Source of the DNA: an uncultured Oceanobacter sp.
GTDB lineage: Bacteria > Pseudomonadota > Gammaproteobacteria > Pseudomonadales > Oceanobacteraceae
Direction of reading: 5' to 3'
Assembly (NCBI GenBank): GCA_913061185.1
Contig: CAJXTI010000004.1
Location: 54,668-118,667, forward strand
Length of the DNA: 64,000 bases
Of this stretch, positions 1 through 7,739 are shown piece after piece. Within the stretch, counting starts at the first letter, position 1. Every line of letters starts with the position of its first letter. The position numbers and the translations under genes were made by a program. Under the pieces are notes generated by a model. That model had not been told where the DNA came from. It searched no databases and was given only the letters and a program-made list of their open reading frames with translations.

Positions 1-141
1 CACGGGTCCCCGTAACGGGTGACGGGTATGCGCCAGCCACCAGGCAATCGGGGTGGCCAGCAGCAACAGAATCAGGGTCACCAGCGTTGCCAGTTTGATG
101 GTGAGCCAAACAGCGGTGAGGTCTGCACTGGAAATATCCAT
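1..141 (-). CDS. modB: ModB, molybdate ABC transporter permease (N-terminal part, runs off the window)
   Basis: Only the first 47 codons are present, starting with ATG at 141 and reading leftwards off the edge. The peptide begins MDISSADLTAVWLTIKLA, continues through one hydrophobic helix and ends in a WWLAHTR-type turn. This is the usual start of ModB, the inner-membrane permease that passes molybdate from ModA to the cytoplasm with the ModC ATPase. The ankyrin gene lies 52 bases upstream on the same strand, so the two may share a transcript. modA is not immediately upstream, which is unusual. Molybdate import would serve the Mo-nitrogenase suggested by the NifZ-like gene nearby and also MsrP at the other end of the window. 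The family call is firm for a fragment; linkage to nitrogen fixation is inference. Confidence 0.8.
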   Translation of the reverse strand, partial: MDISSADLTAVWLTIKLATLVTLILLLLATPIAWWLAHTRHPLRGPV

Positions 142-193
142 TCGAACCGTGCTCTCCGGGCGGGTTATGCGGGTAACTGGGAGCCTGTCGGAC

Positions 194-691
194 TCAGGCG
201 CCAGTCTCACCTGTTTTGGCGCGTTTGAGCAAACGCAGACAGTCAATATTGCTGGCCAGGTCGAGGGCGGTGAAGCCATCGAGGGTTTCGGCACGGGTAT
301 CGGCCCCCTTGTCGAGTAGCCAGGCGACCCAGGGGGTTTTACCACTGGAGGCAGCATACATCAGCACGCTGGCGCCATTGTCATTAAGATTATCGAGATC
401 GATCCCCAGGGTTAGCAGCAGCTCGGCAATGGCATAGTCATCGGCAACAACCGCAGCCCAGAGGGCATTGGTACCATCCATATTGCGATGGTTGAGGGCG
501 TTCGTGGCGATGGCGTCCGGCATGGTGGCGAGGTCGGAAACCACATCAAATCGGCCCTGACGACTGGCGAGAATCAGTGGCGTGTCGTGGTAACGGCCTG
601 GCTTGTCGAGGCGTTGCGGGTCGAAGCCATGCTCGACCATCCAGCTGATGGTGACGGGCTGCAGCGTAACGGGTTCGAGAGTGACGGGCAT
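194..691 (-). CDS. Ankyrin-repeat protein
   Basis: A 165-residue soluble protein. The ATG at 691 is preferred over the in-frame ATG at 754 because AGGAG lies 7-8 bases before it. The body shows three to four ankyrin-like repeats: TPLILASRQGRFDVV, NALWAAVVADDYAIAELLL, SVLMYAASSGKTPWVAWLLD and TALDLA. There is no signal peptide or catalytic motif, so it is probably a cytoplasmic protein-protein adaptor. It lies between modB (same strand, 52 bases downstream) and the divergent NifZ-like gene. A TGT-N10-ACA box about 205 bases upstream of its start and a GG-N10-GC element between them suggest control by NifA and sigma-54, but this is unproven. The partner protein cannot be told from the sequence. 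Confidence 0.75.
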   Translation of the reverse strand: MPVTLEPVTLQPVTISWMVEHGFDPQRLDKPGRYHDTPLILASRQGRFDVVSDLATMPDAIATNALNHRNMDGTNALWAAVVADDYAIAELLLTLGIDLDNLNDNGASVLMYAASSGKTPWVAWLLDKGADTRAETLDGFTALDLASNIDCLRLLKRAKTGETGA

Positions 692-732
692 GGGGCAACT
701 CCTGTAGGTCCTGGCGGTGCCAGACAACGGTA

Positions 733-748
733 TGGCAAAACTCTTGCT
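733..748 (+). promoter_or_regulatory. Candidate sigma-54 (-24/-12) promoter towards the NifZ-like gene
   Basis: TGGCAAAACTCTTGCT gives GG at 734-735 and GC at 746-747 with exactly ten bases between, close to the RpoN consensus TGGCAC-N5-TTGC. It points to the NifZ-like and SagB genes and would leave a leader of about 185 bases. I found no TGT-N10-ACA activator box upstream of it on this strand. Confidence 0.5.
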
Positions 749-749
749 C

Positions 750-766
750 TGCACAGGGTATTCCAG
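750..766 (-). promoter_or_regulatory. Weaker candidate sigma-54 promoter towards the ankyrin gene
   Basis: On the minus strand CTGGAATACCCTGTGCA has GG-N10-GC spacing and keeps CTGG and GCA, but lacks several consensus bases. Its interest comes from position: about 60 bases before the ankyrin start and about 140 bases from the TGT-N10-ACA box, a normal distance for an enhancer-binding activator. Confidence 0.3.
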
Positions 767-896
767 TGAAAACGCTCAGCGCTCAAACGGTGGGTTCTGG
801 CGCTTGTTATAGCAGGCAAGCCGCTGTTTTCAAGGGAAAACCACATCCGGTGCGGGTAATGGACAAGGTCTGTTATCCGACTGATTCTTCGGTAAT

Positions 897-912
897 TGTC
901 GTCAATACGACA
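897..912. promoter_or_regulatory. Candidate NifA upstream activator sequence (TGT-N10-ACA)
   Basis: The bases TGT at 897-899 and ACA at 910-912 are separated by ten bases, the known NifA site pattern. It lies in the divergent region between the ankyrin and NifZ-like genes. Six fixed bases can occur by chance in 250 bp (a few percent), so the call depends on the nif-like neighbours. Confidence 0.4.
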
Positions 913-943
913 CGACAAAGCCGACAACGACAGGAGCTGCAAC

Positions 944-1201
944 ATGACTCAATTGCAAAAAGGCGACGCCGTCTTTGCCACCGTTACCATCACCAACGAT
1001 GGCTCTGTACCCAGTGCACCGGAAAGCCATGTCTTTGCCGAACCGGGCACTATGGGAATGCTGGTTAATACTGGTCATCTGGAAGAAGATCCTGAGCAGG
1101 AAATGTTGCTGGTGTGTTTTCCGGACGATGCGGGGAATCCGATTCATCTGGTGACCTGCTTCCCGGATGAAATCAGCGCCGAGCCACCCACTAGTCATTG
1201 A
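944..1201 (+). CDS. NifZ-like small protein
   Basis: An 85-residue protein starting at ATG 944 with AGGAG about eight bases upstream. The pattern KGDAVFATVTITNDGSVP, then an EPGTMGMLVNTGHL block, then a LLVCFPDD strand, matches the NifZ fold: a G-D start, an 'RNDGT.PG' turn, and a 'G..G.V...G' middle ending in an acidic strand. NifZ takes part in assembling the second P-cluster half of the MoFe nitrogenase protein. The match is by motif reading, so a NifZ-related protein with another role remains possible. The SagB-like gene starts ten bases after its stop, so the two are probably one operon. A sigma-54 type element lies about 200 bases upstream. Confidence 0.6.
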   Translation: MTQLQKGDAVFATVTITNDGSVPSAPESHVFAEPGTMGMLVNTGHLEEDPEQEMLLVCFPDDAGNPIHLVTCFPDEISAEPPTSH

Positions 1202-1211
1202 GCGATCCCGT

Positions 1212-2891
1212 ATGTTAATCAGGGAATACCACCAACGCACCCGTCATCTGCCGGATGCTTACGCTGCCGGGCCGGAAAGTATCGACTGGGATGCTCAGCC
1301 CGATCCGTTCCGGCGTTACGACGGCGCCCGGCTGACCAGTTTGCCATTGGCTGCCTCGGAGTTGATTCTTGACCCCAACAGCCGGCGCTGGGAACAGCTG
1401 TGGCAACCGCAACCAGCGGCTAGCCCGCCCGTGGTCATCCCTGATCTGGCGCAACTGGGCTTGTTACTTGAATTGTCGCTGGCCTTGTCGGCCTGGAAGC
1501 AGTTCGGCAGCGCCAAATGGTCGCTGCGGGTAAACCCGTCCAGCGGCAACCTGCACCCGACAGAATGTTATCTGGTGGCTTGTTCGATTGCGGGGTTGGA
1601 AGACGGTGTTTATCACTATCGCCCGGATCAGCATGCACTGGAGTTGCGTTGCCCGCTGGATGCGGTCACCGGGTCTGCAACGCCGCTGCTGTATCTGGGA
1701 TTAAGTTCGGTGCACTGGCGCGAAGCCTGGAAATACGGCGAACGTGGCTATCGCTACTGTCAGCTTGATGTCGGTCATGCGCTGGCGGCGGTCAGCTTTG
1801 CGGCTTCGACACTGGGCTGGGCGAGTCGCCAGATTCGCCCAGTGGCGCTGCCAGACAGCTCTCTGGCGAGCTTGCTGGGGTTGGATCGCCCGCAGGATCT
1901 GCAACAAGCGGATGGCTCGGTGGCAGAAGCGGAACATCCTGATTGTATGCTGAATTTGCTCGCCAGCGATCAGACTGATACTGCTTCAATGGCTGCGTCA
2001 CACCGGTGGTTGGAGAAAATACGGGAGCATGTACAACAAGGGGCGTGGTCTGGCCACGCCAATGTGCTCGACAAACGCCACTTTTATCAATGGCCGGTGA
2101 TCGACGATGTCGCCAAAGCTGCCAGTATTACCACTGCAGCCATTCAGGTGGTCGAGCCGCTAATGCCGCCAGCATCCGCAAGCTGGTCGGTGCCTATCTG
2201 TGCCAGTGGCCAACGTGCGGTCGAACCGGCGGCGCGGCTGATTCGGCAGCGTCGTTCGGCACAGGCATTTGATCCTGCCGGGGGCATGGCGCTGGCCGAT
2301 TTCTACCCCTTGCTGGATCACTGTCTGCCACGGTCTGACTACAGCCCATGGAACACCTTGCCGTTTGCCACTGGCGTACAGCTGATGCTGTTTGTGCACA
2401 AGGTGGAAGGATTACCTTCCGGCCTGTATTGCCTGCAGCGCGACAGTAATGTAGCGCTGCCGGATATGCGGGGACAATTACGGGCAGAATTTCAGTGGCA
2501 AGAAGTCGATTCGGCACCGCCGCATCTGTCGTTCCATCGCTTGTTAGCTGCCGGGACACGCCGTACGGCGATGCGCCTCAGTTGCCAACAAGCCATCGCT
2601 GGAGAAAGCGCTTTCAGCCTCGCCATGATGGCAGACTGCAAAAAACTGGAAACCGAACCCTGGAGCTACCGCCATCTTTACTGGCAAGCCGGTGCTATCG
2701 GACAGGTATTATATCTGGAAGCGGAAGCGGCTGGATTACGCGGCACCGGGATTGGTTGTTACTACGATGACATGGTGCATAACCTGTTTGGCCTGCAAAA
2801 CGACCAGTGGCAAGTGCTGTATCACTTTACGGTGGGATTGCCGGTGATTGATCATCGTATTACCAGCTGGGCAGCGTACAGCAAAACGTAG
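1212..2891 (+). CDS. SagB/ThcOx-type nitroreductase-like dehydrogenase, two domains
   Basis: A 559-residue protein with two nitroreductase-fold halves. The first carries SSGNLHPTECYLV (around residue 105), a hallmark of SagB/ThcOx flavoproteins. The second starts at RRSAQAFDP (around residue 350) and ends with GLRGTGIGCYYDD. In peptide clusters this family binds FMN and oxidises azolines, but no LanB/YcaO cyclodehydratase or precursor peptide is seen here. The start at 1212 avoids overlap with the NifZ-like gene; an in-frame ATG at 1167 lies inside that gene. Its Shine-Dalgarno is weak, so translation may be coupled. A perfect 10-bp inverted repeat directly follows the stop. The substrate is unknown; the NifZ link suggests a redox role in the nif region. 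Confidence 0.75.
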   Translation: MLIREYHQRTRHLPDAYAAGPESIDWDAQPDPFRRYDGARLTSLPLAASELILDPNSRRWEQLWQPQPAASPPVVIPDLAQLGLLLELSLALSAWKQFGSAKWSLRVNPSSGNLHPTECYLVACSIAGLEDGVYHYRPDQHALELRCPLDAVTGSATPLLYLGLSSVHWREAWKYGERGYRYCQLDVGHALAAVSFAASTLGWASRQIRPVALPDSSLASLLGLDRPQDLQQADGSVAEAEHPDCMLNLLASDQTDTASMAASHRWLEKIREHVQQGAWSGHANVLDKRHFYQWPVIDDVAKAASITTAAIQVVEPLMPPASASWSVPICASGQRAVEPAARLIRQRRSAQAFDPAGGMALADFYPLLDHCLPRSDYSPWNTLPFATGVQLMLFVHKVEGLPSGLYCLQRDSNVALPDMRGQLRAEFQWQEVDSAPPHLSFHRLLAAGTRRTAMRLSCQQAIAGESAFSLAMMADCKKLETEPWSYRHLYWQAGAIGQVLYLEAEAAGLRGTGIGCYYDDMVHNLFGLQNDQWQVLYHFTVGLPVIDHRITSWAAYSKT

Positions 2892-2915
2892 GGATGGGGC
2901 TCTGTCCCCATCCCT
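2890..2915. terminator. Hairpin between convergent genes
   Basis: AGGGATGGGG and CCCCATCCCT form a perfect 10-bp stem around a CTCTGT loop. It overlaps the SagB stop and lies just before the convergent outer-membrane gene's stop. There is no strong T-tract on either side, so termination may be partial or factor-aided. Confidence 0.6.
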
Positions 2916-2922
2916 GGGCTGG

Positions 2923-3921
2923 CTACTCGAAGTTCCAGCCAACAGAGATATACGCGGCTGCAGCGTATAGGGTGTTTTCCGGCAGGGTGACAGAATCCAG
3001 TGCGTTGGACCATTCCTGAATCTTGTCACGATGACTGTACAGACCAGTAATCAGCAACATGGTACTCAGTTGCTGGCTGAACTGATAACCAACCCCCAGT
3101 TTGCCAGTGACATCCAGACCGCCACCGAAGGTGCGTTCAAGTGAACCATTGTGGCTGCTGTTGAGGATTTTTTCGTAGATTGGTGTGCCAACTTCCAGAG
3201 AAAACTGGTAACGCATGCCACTGGATTGTTTCATAAAATAACTGTCGTAGGCGATGCCAATCATGGCGCCAAAATTACTGGCATCCTCAAATACAACGGT
3301 CTGGTTGGTTTCCGGGTCGTTGCGGATAAGATCAAAATAATCGGCTTCGTTGGAGATATCATCGAATTGATCGATGTATTGCTGCACCACGTCCATCATC
3401 GCCGGGTTGTTGGTAATGTAATCCTTGATCGTGGCGTTGTAGGCGTCGTTGGCGTTGCCGGTGGTCCAGTCAAAACGAGAGAAGGCGGTTTTCTGGTAGT
3501 GCATCCCGGCTGAGGCGTACCAGCCGTTCTGTAAGTGGTAGGACATCATCATGTCCAGAGTCTGGAAACTCAGTGACGTGGTGTTTTGCTGCACGTAACC
3601 GTCTTCGCCTTTCAGTTCCCAGTCTTCTCGATCTTCAAAGCTCAGTAGTGTCGAAGATGAGATGATGGAAAAACCGAGAGTGTCATTCACTGCCGTATAA
3701 CCACCGGAACGCTGCACAAAGTTGACCGTCTCGAAAGTCGACTTCATGTTGACACCGTAGTAGTTGTTCAACTTTTCGCTGTAGTTAATGTATTGCATGC
3801 CAGCAGCACCAAAAACACTGAAGGAACGGTTTTCATATTCTGCCAGGGCCGACATGGAAGCAGTAGCAACCGCAACGGCCATCAGGGTTTGGGAAAGATA
3901 CTTCGAACGCTGTGAACTCAT
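2923..3921 (-). CDS. Outer-membrane beta-barrel protein, unknown family
   Basis: A 332-residue protein starting at ATG 3921 with AGGA ten bases before it; a longer in-frame start at 3984 is possible but would put 21 residues ahead of the signal peptide. Residues 1-28 form a Sec signal peptide ending SMSALA. The mature part has alternating hydrophobic strands with many Tyr, Ser and Asn residues and ends SVGWNFE, with an aromatic residue near the C-terminus as barrel proteins have. It has no TonB box and no OmpA domain. I do not recognise the family. Its neighbour at 4051-4818 is another barrel, so the region may have held an outer-membrane gene set before the IS event. Function is unknown. Confidence 0.7.
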   Translation of the reverse strand: MSSQRSKYLSQTLMAVAVATASMSALAEYENRSFSVFGAAGMQYINYSEKLNNYYGVNMKSTFETVNFVQRSGGYTAVNDTLGFSIISSSTLLSFEDREDWELKGEDGYVQQNTTSLSFQTLDMMMSYHLQNGWYASAGMHYQKTAFSRFDWTTGNANDAYNATIKDYITNNPAMMDVVQQYIDQFDDISNEADYFDLIRNDPETNQTVVFEDASNFGAMIGIAYDSYFMKQSSGMRYQFSLEVGTPIYEKILNSSHNGSLERTFGGGLDVTGKLGVGYQFSQQLSTMLLITGLYSHRDKIQEWSNALDSVTLPENTLYAAAAYISVGWNFE

Positions 3922-4050
3922 GTGTAGCTTCCTGCAGACGGATGTGACCGAACTATACAAAAACCGTCTGGTCGAAAGAAGCATGTGTCTGAAAATTAGT
4001 CACCTGGGCTGGGCGTGCGGCATTGGATCAATCGGGTCAAGCAAACGGAA

Positions 4051-4818
4051 TCAGTCAAACGACGAGCGCATCGCTGCCAGCGACTGCTGGTCCGCCTTGA
4101 AGCGGACTTTCAGAAAGACACCCTGGGCAGTGTAGTTCGCTGCCGAAAAATCACTGTCGATAAAGCCGGAAAAGTTATAGCCCACACTCAGCCAGACGTT
4201 GGTTTTGGGAATCCAGCCTAGCGAGAAACCGGTGCCATGTTCCGACTGGCCAGCTTCATAGCTGTGCAGGCGGCGGCCATGGGCACCAACGTCCCAGCGG
4301 TCGGTCAGGTGATGACGCCATTCTCCAGCCATATAGTCGATCGAAGCCGCGTAGTCGTCGCCATCGTATTGACTCAGCACCCGTTTCAATCCGTACTGCC
4401 CGGCAAGCTGATCGCGACTGGTGAACATCCAGTTAGCATGAATGTTGTTAATCAGCTTGCGAGTGCGATCGGGTGTGTGGTTACCGCCATCCGCAGTCTG
4501 CAGCCAGCGCGTTTGCCACAAGGCGGCATAGCGAGCCTGTTGCGGGCGCAGTGCCAAGTCAAACATGGCATCCAGTTGTTGACTGTAAATGCTGCCTGCC
4601 ATGGAGCGGAAGAAGTCCAGACTGGCACCGGTAGACAAGGTGTCACTGATCGGGTGGCAAAGCGCGGAGGAAACGACCCATTTGTCGGTTTCTCGGCCGT
4701 CTCGGTATTCCAGCCGGTTGTTCCACTGCCAGGGTTGGGTGTTGTAGCTCACCCCGGTACGCAGCGCGTAATAGTCTTCGGTCTGGTCGGCGCTTCGATT
4801 AAGCAGTAAAGCCACCAT
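4051..4818 (-). pseudogene. C-terminal beta-barrel fragment of a large surface protein, truncated by an IS remnant
   Basis: The 255 codons read as alternating strands (NNRLEYRDGRETDKWVVSS, GTGFSLGWIPKTNVWLSVGYNF) and resemble the C-terminal barrel of large repeat-bearing surface proteins. There is no signal peptide and no Shine-Dalgarno before the ATG at 4818. The open frame runs on into transposase sequence, so the true 5' part is missing. It does not reappear beyond the IS remnant, where the porin gene ends at 6066. The simplest history is IS insertion followed by deletion of everything between the barrel and the IS. Expression as a free-standing protein is unlikely. Confidence 0.6.
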
Positions 4819-6020
4819 TCGACGTCGACGCCTTCCCTCTGAACAAGTGCTCTGGTTGGTTCTGGGAATGGCACTGTTCCGTGACGAACCCGTTCATGAA
4901 GTGGCTCGGCGCTTGAATGTATGTGCTCAAGGGCTCGCTTCAGACCGTCTACTGGCCCGTAGCGGTGTCACCGAAGCCCGCAAGCGGCTGGGTGCCGACC
5001 CCGTTAAATGGTTGTTCCGGCAAACCGGCGACGTCTGGGCAAAGGAACGCCACAAGGGTGATGATTGACGGGTTACAAGTCATGGCGGTCGATGGCGCGG
5101 TACTGAGAACTCAGGACACGCCTGAACTACGCGATCATTTTGGCTCGGGTAATACCTCGACCAACCGGCAGACGCCTTATCCCATGATGCGCCTGGTGGC
5201 GCTGATGAATGTCCGTTCCCATATTCTGCTGGATGCGCAACTCAGTCCCTATCGTCGCAGTGAAATGACGCTGGCAGACTCGTTTCTGGCACAGATTCCA
5301 GATCACTCTGTCACCTTGTTTGACAAGGGCTTCTGGAGTGCGCATTTGATGCTGAGCCTGAACCGTACTGGCACCGACCGTCATTGGCTAACGCCCGCAA
5401 GGAAAAACATCGTTAGTACCGAGGTGGAGCGCTATGACGCGGATGACCGACTGATCGAAATGAAGGTGTCTCCGCAAGCCCGAAAGAAACACCCGGAACT
5501 CCCTTCCGTATGGCAGGCACGAGAAATCCGTTATACAACCCACGGCAAAGAGAAGGTGTTACTGACCTCATTGCCGATTGACACGTCCCCCGCCAAAGCG
5601 GTGGTCGCTCTGTATCGGGAGCGTTGGGAAATTGAACTGGGGTTCCGGGATATCAAAAGCTCGATGCAGTCAAACGCCCTGACGTTGAGAAGCAAAACCG
5701 TCGCTCTGGTGTATCAAGAGGTCTGGGGGTTGCTACTGAGTTACAACCTCATCCGTCGGGAAGCGGCACTGGCGGCAGCGGAATTCAATCGCTCTCCCAG
5801 CGACATGCGTTTCAAGCCTGTGTGCCAGTATATAGCCGTGCAACTCATCATCATGGCGAACGCAACACCGGTATCAGGGGCTGGCAGGCGGTTATCGGAA
5901 CTGAGATCGGGGATTGGTGGACTGTTTTTGGAACGCCGTTCGAGGCCAGGAAGTCCGCGAACGGTGAAGATGAGCAAAACCCGCTATCCGGTTGATCGTA
6001 ATGCTGCTCCGCTTAAGTGA
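4811..6020 (+). pseudogene. IS4-family transposase, 5'-truncated and frameshifted
   Basis: The reading frame from 4811 to 5068 gives ATIRRRRLPSEQVLWLVLG, then a stop at 5066-5068. The rest, from about 5064 to 6020, continues in another frame with the DDE core: MAVDGAVLRT (first Asp), LFDKGFWSA (second Asp region) and the YREK-type box YRERWEIELGFRDIK (Glu). At the break, GATGATTGACGGG would read D-D-W-H-G if two bases were restored after GATGATTG, so a two-base deletion near 5067 is the likely lesion. Both the missing N-terminus and the shift make it inactive. Confidence 0.8.
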
Positions 6021-6060
6021 ACAGCATTACGACATGACGTCGGGTTTGTTGTTTGAACGG
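4811..6060 (+). mobile_element. IS4-family insertion sequence remnant, left end missing
   Basis: Most of an IS4-type element: the transposase frame begins abruptly at the ATIRRRRLP block near 4811, which in intact elements lies about 50 codons inside, and runs to a stop at 6020. The left end and left inverted repeat are absent. The right end should fall between 6021 and the porin stop at 6066, but I could not identify a terminal repeat with only one end present. No target duplication can be checked. It is therefore a dead remnant joined directly to the truncated barrel gene. The boundaries given are approximate. Confidence 0.7.
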
Positions 6061-6065
6061 ATCAA

Positions 6066-7184
6066 TCAGAAGGCGTATTTGGCAGTAAACTGCGCCCGCG
6101 TCATATCACCATCAACGCCGCTTTCTTTTTCCAATGTTGCCTTGCTTAGCTCAACACCATAAGTCATCTTCTCTGCCGGACTCCACATAACGTTGGCGCG
6201 CATGCTTTTGGAGGATTTATTAACGGCGGTGCCAGCATCAGCATGGTTGTCAGCATTGATCATACTGTAGCCAATGGTGCTGCGAACACTGTCGTTCCAG
6301 TGGTGGCGGAAGCCAATAAAGGCCGCAGTGACGTTATTGCCTACCAGATCACCCTTGTTGGTCAGCGTCGCATCGCTGGACATGGCTAGACCAACGTAGC
6401 GGGCGACATGACCCTTGGTGATGCTGAATTTCAGGTCATCTTTACCCACCATCAGCTTACCGGAAACGTTCATACCGAAGCGCATGATGGATTCATCAAT
6501 GTTGTTTGCTTCGTCTTTATAAGCCAGGTTACGGGCGATACCGGCAACGGACAGGTCGGCATTGCCGGCCTTGAAGTTGTAGCGTGCGATCATGTCTGGC
6601 AGCGCAGAATCATCGGTATTACCAACACCGTTGACCGTGGTTGCCGGGTTTTCCAGTGCCAGTTGCAAGCCACCATTGGTGTAGCGGATTTGCGCCTGAC
6701 GGTTGAACACGGTGCCGTCACTGACGCCGAGGAAATCGACGGTTTCCAACAGTGCACCGGTATTCATAAAGGTCGACCAGGTCTGGCCGAAAGTGTAATT
6801 CCCATGCTTGAAGAAGGCATGGCGCAGACGTGGAGAATTGGAGTTGGATACCACTTCGTTGCCAGACCCGGTCAGGAAGTCCATCTCAACAAAGGTAGTC
6901 ACTTTTTCGCCAGAATTGAGGGTGGTGACGGTCTTGAAGTTGATTCGTGATGTTTGAGCGCCCATATCGAAGGCGCTGCTGTCGTTGCCCGTGTTACCGG
7001 TTGGCGTGGCTGAAGGAACGTAAAAGTCACGGCCACTGCTGGTCGAGGCAATTTCACCTTCAGAGTAGTTGGATATCATAGCGTCCATTTTGATGTAGCC
7101 GCCGTAACTGAATTCTGTGTTTGCAGCCTGTACAGCCATCGGCAGGGTTGCCGAGGCCAACAGGATCAGTGAGGTTTTGCGCAT
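6066..7184 (-). CDS. DcaP-like outer-membrane porin
   Basis: A 372-residue protein with a strong ribosome-binding site (AAGGAGAG) before ATG 7184. Residues 1-20 are a Sec signal peptide cut near VQAANTEF. The mature N-terminus FSYGGYIKMDAM, the segment GAQTSRINFKT, the HGNYTFGQTWSTFMN block and the terminal QFTAKYAF (final Phe) match the DcaP trimeric porin family, which passes anionic small molecules such as dicarboxylates. It lies opposite acs, 555 bases away, so a link to acetate or dicarboxylate uptake is possible but unproven. Its 3' end abuts the IS remnant, and no intrinsic terminator remains downstream. Confidence 0.8.
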   Translation of the reverse strand: MRKTSLILLASATLPMAVQAANTEFSYGGYIKMDAMISNYSEGEIASTSSGRDFYVPSATPTGNTGNDSSAFDMGAQTSRINFKTVTTLNSGEKVTTFVEMDFLTGSGNEVVSNSNSPRLRHAFFKHGNYTFGQTWSTFMNTGALLETVDFLGVSDGTVFNRQAQIRYTNGGLQLALENPATTVNGVGNTDDSALPDMIARYNFKAGNADLSVAGIARNLAYKDEANNIDESIMRFGMNVSGKLMVGKDDLKFSITKGHVARYVGLAMSSDATLTNKGDLVGNNVTAAFIGFRHHWNDSVRSTIGYSMINADNHADAGTAVNKSSKSMRANVMWSPAEKMTYGVELSKATLEKESGVDGDMTRAQFTAKYAF

Positions 7185-7739
7185 GTGCTCGCTCTCCTTT
7201 TGTAATTATCATTGTTCTGCGCGGCCACTATGGGTTAGTCCTCTACGGGTATAAAATTAGCCAAAAGTCGTACCGGTAAAGAGGCACTAGTATAACTACC
7301 TATAGCTGAGTAAATCGGCTAAATGGCTGATGTAACTTACGTTTTTAACAGTGTTATGCTCATGACCATGCTATTTCAACGGTTATTGGCTACCTGTTCT
7401 TTTAACGGTCGACTGGTACAAATCCGCACCCCGCAGGGGCTTGGGTGTGATTGGAAGCGACGGATGATAGAGGCGAGTTTATTCTCTGCAGTAGCACTGA
7501 CTGGCAGGCAGTGAGACACTGAAACAGACGGGTTGTCTGGCAATAACGGGGGAAATACAGACCGTTACAGTGGCACGGAATGTCCAATCCTGGCGTGGTA
7601 AAAATTCAAATCGCCATAAATAGACCATTGTCTAATTTTTTGCCCACCCGCCAATGACCAATATGGGGTCAGCAGTTTGTATCGCTGCCCCGGACACACG
7701 GAATGCGCGATAACATAAAATAAAAGAGGGGAGTACGCC
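7185..7739. promoter_or_regulatory. Divergent control region of the porin gene and acs, with two dyads
   Basis: No gene is visible in these 555 bases; the short open frames lack ribosome-binding sites. Two inverted repeats lie 69-119 bases before the acs start: TAGAC-CATT-GTCTA at 7621-7634 and TGACC-N7-GGTCA at 7655-7671. They are candidates for operator sites of the acs regulator CrbR (LuxR-type helix-turn-helix) or CRP, but the true CrbR motif is not known to me. Confidence 0.4.

Noticed and set aside
1167..1211. Longer start for the SagB-like gene at 1167
   Set aside because: It lies within the NifZ-like coding sequence and lacks a convincing ribosome-binding site; the start at 1212 is simpler.
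7571..7586. TGGCACGGAATGTCCA before acs as a sigma-54 promoter
   Set aside because: The -24 part TGGCAC is perfect but the -12 GC is missing at the required ten-base spacing.
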